In this document: positions 1 through 5,855 of the stretch, one piece after another
Layout: every line of letters starts with the position of its first letter
How positions within the stretch are numbered: position 1 is the stretch's first letter
Assembly: GCA_905203195.1 (NCBI GenBank)
Contig: CAJKVD010000040.1
Coordinates: 1-6,800 of the forward strand
Direction: 5' to 3'
DNA length: 6,800 nucleotides
Source of the DNA: an uncultured Clostridium sp.
Lineage (GTDB): Bacteria; Bacillota; Clostridia; TANB77; CAG-508
Program-made: the position numbers and the translations under genes
The notes under the pieces: generated by a model
What the model saw: only the letters and a program-made list of their open reading frames with translations
Told to the model about the DNA's origin: nothing
The model's database searches: none

Positions 1-960
1 AACACCTGGTAACTTTTTATCTGTATAATAATCTGCTAGATTTTCATAACGCCCACCTGAGCATACACTTCCCAATTCTCTATAATCATTTAAAAATGTC
101 TCATATACTGTACCTGTATAATAATCTAATCCTCTTGCAATTGTTAAATCTAATTGATAATTTCCTTCTGGTACTCCAAAAATTCCTACATATTTTAGCA
201 CTTGCTTTATTTCTTCTAATCCTTGATTAAATTGTTCATTCTCTATTTTTAATTCTTCCAATTGCTGTAATTTTTCTTGATTTGTACCTTGAATTAAAAT
301 AAATTTCATTATTTTTTTAACATGTTCTTTATTCAAATTTAATCTTAGCAATTCACTTTCTACAGCTTCTTTTCCAATTTTATCAATCTTATCAATTATT
401 CTTAAAATCTCTGTACTATTATCTTCTTGACCTATTTCTATAAATAGACCATTTAATAACTTTCTATTATTTATTCTAATAGTAAAATTATCAAAACCTA
501 ATCTTTTAAAAACTGTATAGATAACACTTGGCAATTCAGCATCATTTAAAATACTTAATTCTCCATCGCCAATAACATCAATATCACATTGATAAAATTC
601 ACGAAATCTTCCTTTTTGAGTTCTTTCACCCCTATACACTTTACCAATTTGATATCTTCTAAAAGGAAAACTCAAATTCCCATAATTTTTTGCCACATAT
701 TTAGCAAGTGGAACTGTTAAATCAAAACGTAAAGATAAATCTGTATCTCCTTTTTCAAATCGATATATTTGCTTTTCTGTTTCTCCACCAGCTTTTGCCA
801 ACAACACATCTGACAATTCTATTATAGGTGTATCGATAGGTAAAAAGCCATATTGTCTATACGTTTGTTCTATTGTATTTTTCATTTGCTCAAATAAAAT
901 TTGTTCATTTGGCAATAATTCCATAAATCCCGCCAATGTCCTAGGTTCTACTTTTTCCAT
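1..960 (-). CDS. hisS: Histidyl-tRNA synthetase, partial (C-terminus beyond the window)
   Basis: This class II aminoacyl-tRNA synthetase charges tRNA-His with histidine using ATP in the cytoplasm. The first 320 residues are visible, and the frame runs open off the window start. Class II motif 2 is clear: FRRYQIGKVYRGE at about residues 100-112, followed by GRFREFYQCDIDVIG (117-131). The histidine-binding segment DLTIARGLDYYTGTVYE (271-287) carries the Arg that is catalytic in HisRS (R276 here), and GSVCSGGRYENLA follows (297-309). The anticodon-binding domain should lie outside the window. The segment LRFDLTVPLAKYVA (77-90) is the form known from archaeal, eukaryotic and Bacteroidetes HisRS, not the LRPEGTA form of E. 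coli. The ATG at 960 is chosen because the protein starts at the usual HisRS N-terminus and an in-frame TAA lies directly before it. HisZ is the alternative, but the intact histidine motif and the relA/MBL neighbourhood favour HisS. Confidence 0.95.
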   Translation of the reverse strand, partial: MEKVEPRTLAGFMELLPNEQILFEQMKNTIEQTYRQYGFLPIDTPIIELSDVLLAKAGGETEKQIYRFEKGDTDLSLRFDLTVPLAKYVAKNYGNLSFPFRRYQIGKVYRGERTQKGRFREFYQCDIDVIGDGELSILNDAELPSVIYTVFKRLGFDNFTIRINNRKLLNGLFIEIGQEDNSTEILRIIDKIDKIGKEAVESELLRLNLNKEHVKKIMKFILIQGTNQEKLQQLEELKIENEQFNQGLEEIKQVLKYVGIFGVPEGNYQLDLTIARGLDYYTGTVYETFLNDYRELGSVCSGGRYENLADYYTDKKLPGV

Positions 961-973
961 TTACATCACTTCT
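961..973 (-). promoter_or_regulatory. Weak ribosome-binding site of hisS
   Basis: Read on the minus strand, AGAAGTGATGTAA comes directly before the ATG. The AAGTGAT part matches the anti-Shine-Dalgarno target AGGTGAT with one mismatch, at a spacing of about 4-6 nt. This is a weaker site than those of relA or the MBL gene. The TAA next to the ATG is in frame and excludes a longer N-terminus. A REP-like hairpin begins only 4 bp upstream of this site. Confidence 0.5.
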
Positions 974-977
974 TTCT

Positions 978-1014
978 TTAGTATTTTTGGTGGCAGACCC
1001 CCTAAAAACACTAA
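978..1014 (-). repeat. REP-like imperfect palindrome in the hisS leader
   Basis: Read on the minus strand, the left arm TTAGTGTTTTTAGGGGG and the right arm CCACCAAAAATACTAA flank the short loop TCTG. Most positions pair, with one G-U and two mismatches, giving a long stem-loop that ends 17 nt before the hisS start codon. No T-run follows, so it is not a standard intrinsic terminator. It resembles the two other elements at 1061-1092 and 1783-1816 in its outer AGTGTTTTT arm, but its core (GGGGGTCTGCC) differs. It could be a mobile REP-like repeat, an mRNA-stabilising or processing hairpin, or a structure affecting hisS translation; the sequence alone does not decide. Confidence 0.6.
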
Positions 1015-1060
1015 TCTTATTTTCTTATATTTTTATTTCTTTAGATTTAATTATTTCTTA

Positions 1061-1092
1061 TAGTTTTTTTGAGTACGTCTCCAAAAACACTA
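1061..1092 (-). repeat. REP-like short palindrome 3' of the MBL gene
   Basis: On the minus strand this reads TAGTGTTTTTGGAGACG, then TACTCAAAAAAACTA. The ends form an imperfect inverted repeat (TAGTGTTTTTGGAG against CTCAAAAAAACTA). It starts 6 bp after the TGA stop of the hydrolase gene. The inner string TTTTGGAGACGTA matches TTTTGGGGACGGA of the element at 1783-1816 in 11 of 13 positions, so the two are likely members of one repeat family, this one the more decayed. The AT-rich 46 bp between this element and the next (1015-1060) show no convincing promoter. Confidence 0.55.
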
Positions 1093-1098
1093 AAAACA

Positions 1099-1746
1099 TC
1101 ACTGCTTAGGTTTTAATTCTAAATAAATTATTTTTTCATCGCCAATTCTTGTTGGTTTTCCATGACCTGGATATACTATTGTTTCATCAGGTAATTTTAA
1201 TAGCTGTTCTGTTATTGATTTCATAATATCCTCTCTATTTGATGTTGGTAAATCTGTTCTTCCCCATGTTCCAGAAAACATTGTATCTCCAGAAAACAAA
1301 CATTTTTCTTTTTCACAATATAAACTTGATCCACCTTTTGTATGTCCTGGTGTATGTATTACTCTAAATTCCAAATCTCCTAAATGTATTAAATCTCCGT
1401 CGTCCACTCTGGAATCCGCTTCTAATGTTATTTCTGGTATATCAATTACTCCTGATAAATTTATATACTTATCATTTAAACCTTCGCTATCATCTCTGTG
1501 TATTAATATTTTTCCACCACAGGCTTGCTTTAATTCTGTTACTCTTCCTATATGATCACCATGGCAATGTGTTAAATATATATATTTTAGCTTTCCTTTT
1601 AATATATTTTTTATCATGTATTCTATTTTTTCTGCTTCACCTGCAGGATCAATACACATTATTTCTTTACTTTTTTCATCAAAAATAATATAACAATTTG
1701 TCGGATCACCAACAAAAGTATTAATCTTAAGTTCTTTTAAAATCAT
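1099..1746 (-). CDS. MBL-fold metallo-hydrolase, YqgX / glyoxalase II-like
   Basis: This is a 215-residue soluble protein of the metallo-beta-lactamase fold, the usual size for the Firmicutes YqgX group. The dinuclear metal site is complete: HCHGDH at residues 60-65 (H60, H62, D64, H65), H135 in HTPGHTKGG, D154 in FSGDTMF, and H195 in YPGHG. GTWGRTDLP (159-167) is also typical of this group. Family members hydrolyse thioesters such as hydroxyacyl-thiols in methylglyoxal detoxification; the true substrate here cannot be read from the sequence. In Bacilli and Clostridia a gene of this type often sits between relA/dtd and hisS, as here. The ATG is supported by AAGGA 5 nt upstream (1752-1756). 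It lies 67 bp after relA and 138 bp before hisS, with REP-like elements in both gaps. There is no signal peptide. Confidence 0.9.
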   Translation of the reverse strand: MILKELKINTFVGDPTNCYIIFDEKSKEIMCIDPAGEAEKIEYMIKNILKGKLKYIYLTHCHGDHIGRVTELKQACGGKILIHRDDSEGLNDKYINLSGVIDIPEITLEADSRVDDGDLIHLGDLEFRVIHTPGHTKGGSSLYCEKEKCLFSGDTMFSGTWGRTDLPTSNREDIMKSITEQLLKLPDETIVYPGHGKPTRIGDEKIIYLELKPKQ

Positions 1747-1782
1747 TTTCTTCCTTCTTTTCTACTTATTTTTTATTTTTTC

Positions 1783-1816
1783 TAGTGGTGATTTTTGCTC
1801 CGTCCCCAAAACATTA
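1783..1816 (-). repeat. REP-like element overlapping the relA stop codon
   Basis: On the minus strand it reads TAATGTTTTGGGGACGG, then AGCAAAAATCACCACTA. The first three bases are the relA stop codon TAA (1814-1816), so the element abuts or has replaced the gene's end. The outer arms are partly complementary (AGTG...TTTTT on one strand facing AAAACATTA). The core GGGGACGGAGC is GC-rich against a very AT-rich background. From memory, GGGGACGG-type short palindromes recur between genes in Clostridia, and REP-like elements of this kind can be spread by RAYT (IS200-like) transposases; no such transposase is in this window. No T-run follows, so it does not look like a terminator. Confidence 0.6.
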
Positions 1817-4015
1817 CCTTTTTCTTCTTACTTCATATACACTGTCTACTTTTCTTATAGCTTTTTGAACTTTATTTAATTCATCCAAGCTTTCTATTTC
1901 TATTGATATGTCCATTACTGCTATTCTTTCCTTTGTTGTTCTTGTGTTTACTCCCATTAATTTTGCTTTTGTATCCTTTAATACATTTAATATGTCAACC
2001 AAAAGTCCATTTCTATCATTTGCCAATACTTCAATTTCTACTTGATAGCTTTCTTTTGCTTCTTTATACCACTCTACATCTATCATTCGATTTTCTTCTG
2101 TTAATAAATCCTTAACATTTACACAATCTTTTCTATGTACTGATACACCTCTGCCTCTTGTTATATAGCCTACAATTTCATCTCCTGGCAATGGATTACA
2201 GCATTTTGATAATTTTACTAAACAGTTATCTATTCCTTTTACAACAACCCCTGAACTTGCTGCTGCTGCCTTTGCTTTTCTTTCTTTTTGTTCTTTGCTT
2301 AGTTCTTGTATTTTTTCTTCTACATTTATTTCTTCATGCTCTTTTCTATATTCTTGTAAAACTCTTGCTATTATTTTTACTGGTGAGTTTGCTCCAAATC
2401 CAACAGCTGCATACATTTCGTCTATATTTTTATACCTATATTTTTCTAGCATCGGTTCTATGTATTGATTTTTAAACAATTCTGCATGTGTAAATCCCAA
2501 TCTTTTTATTTCTTTTTCTATTAGCTCTTTTCCTTTTTCGATATTTTCGTCCTTTAATGCCTTTTTAAACCATGCTTTAATCTTATTTTTTGCACCTGTA
2601 CTTTTTACAAATTTTAACCAATCACGGCTTGGACCTTTTGAATTATCTGATGTTAATATTTCTACAATATCTCCATTTTTTAGCTTAGTTATAATTGGCA
2701 TCATTTTACTATTGATTTTACATCCTGTCATATGATTTCCAATTTCAGCATGTATACTATATGCAAAATCAATAGGTGTTGAGCCTTGTGGCAATACCTT
2801 TATTGCACCTTTTGGCGTAAATACATACACTTCATCTACAAATAATTCTGTTCTTAATGTATCCAAAAATTCTTGGGGATCTTGCATATCTTTTTGCCAT
2901 TCCAAAGTTTCTCTAAGCCATGCCAATTTATCATCTGTTACTTTTACTGCTTGTTTCTTTCCAAAATAGCTTGCCTCTTTATATGCCCAATGAGCTGCTA
3001 TACCATATTCCGCAATTCTATGCATATCCCATGTACGAATTTGTACCTCGAAAGGTGTTCCTTTTTCTCCTAATAATGTCGTATGTATAGATTGATACAT
3101 ATTAGGTTTTGGTACAGCTATATAATCTTTAAATCTTCCTGGCATAGGGCTATACATTTCATGTACTACACCTAAAGCAGCATAACAATCTTTAACAGAA
3201 TTTACCAAGATACGTAAAGCAAATAAATCATAAATTTGATCTAATGTTTTATTATCTCTTTTCATTTTACGATATATACTATACAAGTGTTTAGCTCTAC
3301 CAGTTACTTCAGCATCAATATGCTGTTTTTTTAATTGCACACGTATATCTGCCATTATTTTTTCTATAAATTGTAATCTTTCTTCTCTTTTCTTATTAAT
3401 TCCTTCTACTAGTTCATGATATTCTTCTGGATATAAATACTTAAACGACAAATCTTCCAATTCCCATTTTATTGAATATAATCCTAATCTATTTGCCAAT
3501 GGAGCATAAATTTCCATTGTTTCTTTAGCATTTGCTATTTGTCTATCTCTTTTTAAATATTTCAATGTACGCATATTATGCAATCTATCTGCTAATTTTA
3601 TTATTATTACACGTATGTCCTTGCCCATTGCCAAAAACATTTTTCTATAATCTTCTACTTGCCTTTCTTCAACTGTTACAAAATTCATTGTTCCTAATTT
3701 TGTAACACCTTCTACCATATCTGCAATTTCATCTCCAAATTGATTTCTTATATCCTGGTCTGTAACATCAGTATCTTCAATTACATCATGTAATAATGCT
3801 GCACAAATTGTACTATCATCTAATCCAACATCTGCTAATATATAAGCTACATTCATTGGATGTATTATATATGGTTCACCAGAATGCCTCTTTTGATCTT
3901 TATGTTTCTCATTTGCTAAATTATATGCTTTCATTATTAGCTTTGTATCTACTCTACGTGAATGTTGTTTTCTTTTTGATATTATATCTTGTATTGTTAT
4001 TTCCTTTTCCTGCAT
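1814..4015 (-). CDS. relA: Bifunctional (p)ppGpp synthetase/hydrolase (long RSH)
   Basis: This enzyme makes and degrades the alarmone (p)ppGpp in the stringent response. At 733 residues it is the usual full length. Its domains run in the classic order. The HD hydrolase (about 25-180) has H52, H76-D77, E80-D81 and D143, with KLADRLHNMRTL. The synthetase (about 235-345) has GRAKHLYSIYRKMKR, RFKDYIAVPKPNMYQSIHT and EVQIRTWDMH. The TGS domain spans about 393-456, and a zinc-finger (CC) domain (C598, C605-C606, H627, C631) precedes the ACT domain (about 657-733). The RFKD loop (294-297) is the RxKD signature of bifunctional Rel, as opposed to ExDD in E. coli RelA, and the intact HD residues agree. 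The ATG follows AAAAGGGG with a 10-nt spacer. recJ ends 18 bp upstream, so the two are probably co-transcribed. The stop codon lies inside a REP-like element. The gene could equally be named rel. Confidence 0.97.
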   Translation of the reverse strand: MQEKEITIQDIISKRKQHSRRVDTKLIMKAYNLANEKHKDQKRHSGEPYIIHPMNVAYILADVGLDDSTICAALLHDVIEDTDVTDQDIRNQFGDEIADMVEGVTKLGTMNFVTVEERQVEDYRKMFLAMGKDIRVIIIKLADRLHNMRTLKYLKRDRQIANAKETMEIYAPLANRLGLYSIKWELEDLSFKYLYPEEYHELVEGINKKREERLQFIEKIMADIRVQLKKQHIDAEVTGRAKHLYSIYRKMKRDNKTLDQIYDLFALRILVNSVKDCYAALGVVHEMYSPMPGRFKDYIAVPKPNMYQSIHTTLLGEKGTPFEVQIRTWDMHRIAEYGIAAHWAYKEASYFGKKQAVKVTDDKLAWLRETLEWQKDMQDPQEFLDTLRTELFVDEVYVFTPKGAIKVLPQGSTPIDFAYSIHAEIGNHMTGCKINSKMMPIITKLKNGDIVEILTSDNSKGPSRDWLKFVKSTGAKNKIKAWFKKALKDENIEKGKELIEKEIKRLGFTHAELFKNQYIEPMLEKYRYKNIDEMYAAVGFGANSPVKIIARVLQEYRKEHEEINVEEKIQELSKEQKERKAKAAAASSGVVVKGIDNCLVKLSKCCNPLPGDEIVGYITRGRGVSVHRKDCVNVKDLLTEENRMIDVEWYKEAKESYQVEIEVLANDRNGLLVDILNVLKDTKAKLMGVNTRTTKERIAVMDISIEIESLDELNKVQKAIRKVDSVYEVRRKR

Positions 4016-4033
4016 ACTGTATCATCCCCTTTT
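4016..4033 (-). promoter_or_regulatory. Ribosome-binding site of relA in the recJ-relA gap
   Basis: The whole 18-bp gap reads AAAAGGGGATGATACAGT on the minus strand. The GGGG at 4026-4029 is the likely Shine-Dalgarno sequence, about 10 nt from the relA ATG. An ATG inside the gap (4023-4025) is out of frame with relA. With no room for a promoter or terminator, relA translation depends on the recJ transcript or on a promoter inside recJ. Confidence 0.6.
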
Positions 4034-5731
4034 CTATACAGACTTCATAACATCTTTTAAATTAATTTGTAATATGTCTACTCCATTGAAATGATTTATT
4101 TCTAAAACACCTACAACATCAATTTTATCTCCTATTCTGTACTCTTCTGCTAAATTTCCCATATTAAAACCTATTGCATTTATAATAGTATTATTTTCTC
4201 TTAAAGTTAGTTTTAAATGTTTTCCTTCTGATAAGGCTCTTATAGAATCAATCTTTAAATTTTTTATTGCAAATATCGGCATTTTATTACCTTCTCCAAA
4301 TGGTTCCAATTCTCTTAAACTCTCAACCATTTCTTTATTTATTTCCGCCAAATCAACTTTACTATCTATATAAATTATAGGCACAATTTCTTCAATGTGA
4401 GCTTTTTTTGCTATATTTTCCACTTCATCTCTAAATTCATTTACCTTATCTCTTTTTAGTGTAATTCCTATTGCCATACTATGACCACCAAAACGTTCTA
4501 TTGTATCTAAACATTTCATAAGTGCATCATGTAAATCAAATCCTGGTATACTTCTACCAGATCCTTTTGCTAAATCGTCCTCATAACACAACAATATACT
4601 TGGCTTAAAATATAATTCTGTGATTTTTGAAGCTACTATTCCTATCACACCATGATGCCATCCTTCTCCTGCAACTACTATTGTGTCCTTTTTGTCCAAA
4701 TGCTCTTTTTCTATTAATTCAAGTGCTTCTTGATAAATATTTTTTTCTGTTTCTTGCCTTATCCTGTTATATTCATTTAATTCTTTTGTTAACTCATTTG
4801 CCTCATTTATATCTTTAGATAAGAATAATTTTAATGCTTTTTCTGCATATCCCATTCTTCCACATGCATTTATTCTAGGTGCCACACCAAATGATATTGC
4901 ACTTGAATCTATTGTTTTATAACCTGATGATATAAGTAATGATTTTAATCCCATATTTTTTGTTTGATTTACCAACATTAAACCTAATTTTGCTATCACT
5001 CTATTTTCATCTTTTAATGGAACTATATCTGATATTGTTCCAACACATACTATATCTAAATATTTTAAATAGCCTTCTTCTGGTAAATCTAACTCTATTG
5101 AAATTGCTTGTATTAATTTAAAGACCACACCAACCCCTGCTAAATCTCTACAAGGATATTTATTATCTTTTCTTTTGGCATCAACTATAGCCAATGCTCT
5201 TGGTAATTCTTCTGCTACTTCATGATGATCTGTTATTATTGTTTCTAATCCCAATTCATTTGCATAATCAACCTCTTCCACTCCAGATATTCCACAATCT
5301 ACTGTTATCATCAAATCATATTTATTTTCTGCTATTTTTTTTATAGCTGGCTTATTTAATCCATAACCCTCATCCAATCTGTTTGGTATATAATAATCTA
5401 CATGCAAATTGTTATCTTGTAAAAAACTTTTTAAGACTGTTATACTTGTAATCCCATCTGCATCATAATCACCAAATATTATAACTTTTTCTTTATTCTC
5501 TATAGCCTTTTTTATTCTATCAACTGCTTTTTTCATGTCTGGCATTAAAAATGGATCATGAAAATCTTTTCTAGTTGGATGTAAAAACATTCTTAATTTT
5601 TCTGGCTCTGTCATATTTCTATTTACTAATATAGTAGCTAGTAATGGGTTTATATTCTCTCTTTTTTCTAGTTCCTCTATTTGTTTTTGTATATGCTCAT
5701 TTGTTTCATATATTTGCCATTTTTTTGTCAT
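4034..5731 (-). CDS. recJ: Single-stranded-DNA-specific exonuclease RecJ
   Basis: RecJ is a 5'-to-3' single-strand DNA exonuclease of the DHH phosphoesterase superfamily. It acts in RecF-type recombination, mismatch repair and base excision repair. The 565 residues include the DHH catalytic motifs: FGDYDADGITS (86-96), VDCGI (144-148), DHH (168-170) and GTISDIVPL (231-239). The DHHA1 domain follows, with GWHHGVIGIVASKI (357-370), GSGRSIPGFDL (390-400) and FGGHSMAIG (414-422). The last 110 residues fit the RecJ OB-fold domain (EPFGEGNKMPIF at 476-487). The length is close to E. coli RecJ (577) and lacks the extra C-terminal region of B. subtilis RecJ (about 780). The ATG at 5731 has AGGA 7 nt upstream. 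It is the first gene of the recJ-relA unit; the usual apt gene is missing between the two. Confidence 0.97.
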   Translation of the reverse strand: MTKKWQIYETNEHIQKQIEELEKRENINPLLATILVNRNMTEPEKLRMFLHPTRKDFHDPFLMPDMKKAVDRIKKAIENKEKVIIFGDYDADGITSITVLKSFLQDNNLHVDYYIPNRLDEGYGLNKPAIKKIAENKYDLMITVDCGISGVEEVDYANELGLETIITDHHEVAEELPRALAIVDAKRKDNKYPCRDLAGVGVVFKLIQAISIELDLPEEGYLKYLDIVCVGTISDIVPLKDENRVIAKLGLMLVNQTKNMGLKSLLISSGYKTIDSSAISFGVAPRINACGRMGYAEKALKLFLSKDINEANELTKELNEYNRIRQETEKNIYQEALELIEKEHLDKKDTIVVAGEGWHHGVIGIVASKITELYFKPSILLCYEDDLAKGSGRSIPGFDLHDALMKCLDTIERFGGHSMAIGITLKRDKVNEFRDEVENIAKKAHIEEIVPIIYIDSKVDLAEINKEMVESLRELEPFGEGNKMPIFAIKNLKIDSIRALSEGKHLKLTLRENNTIINAIGFNMGNLAEEYRIGDKIDVVGVLEINHFNGVDILQINLKDVMKSV

Positions 5732-5777
5732 ATTTTTATCCTATTTTTCCCTTTCTTTCTTTTTTCTTTTATTCATT

Positions 5778-5812
5778 ATTTTACTATATATAAAAAAAAA
5801 TAGCAATATCAA
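5778..5812 (-). promoter_or_regulatory. recJ: Candidate sigma-A promoter of the recJ operon
   Basis: On the minus strand two overlapping sigma-70-type solutions exist. TTGATA (5807-5812) with TATAGT (5783-5788) has an 18-bp spacer; TTGCTA (5801-5806) with TAAAAT (5778-5783) has a 17-bp spacer. Each -10 matches the consensus in 5 of 6 positions, and TTGATA also matches in 5 of 6. The spacer holds a T9 run. Transcripts would start around 5770 and have a leader of about 40 nt. AT-rich DNA yields chance matches, but the position between a terminator and the first operon gene supports it. Confidence 0.45.
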
Positions 5813-5824
5813 TTGCTATTTTTT
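5792..5824 (-). terminator. Rho-independent terminator of the LRR protein gene
   Basis: A perfect 13-bp stem (5795-5807 paired with 5812-5824) closes a 4-nt loop. On the minus strand the stem is AAAAAATAGCAAT, the loop TGAT and the return arm ATTGCTATTTTTT, followed by three more T residues (T9 in all). It lies 31 bp after the LRR gene stop. The symmetric A/T flanks mean it could also stop plus-strand transcription, but no plus-strand gene is present. Confidence 0.85.
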
Positions 5825-5855
5825 GTATTTTATTTACATATTAAATTCATTACCA

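Noticed and set aside
1..960. HisZ (ATP phosphoribosyltransferase regulatory subunit)
   Set aside because: The histidine-binding and catalytic motif is intact and the gene neighbours relA and the MBL hydrolase, not his biosynthesis genes. The missing C-terminus leaves a small doubt.
978..1014. Intrinsic terminator between the MBL gene and hisS
   Set aside because: The hairpin is followed by purine-rich sequence (AGAAAGAAG) on the transcribed strand, not by a U-run.
961..1098. T-box or other riboswitch leader for hisS
   Set aside because: The gap is only 138 bp and lacks a T-box core sequence and a terminator with a T-run; its structure is explained by two REP-like palindromes.
1425..1688. 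Plus-strand open frames with hydrophobic translations (also at 1903-2115, 2158-2475, 2873-3073, 3796-4050, 4627-4818 and 4939-5121)
   Set aside because: They lie opposite well-identified minus-strand genes. Their Leu/Phe/Tyr-rich products are what the complement of AT-rich, purine-loaded coding strands gives. None shows a recognisable domain.
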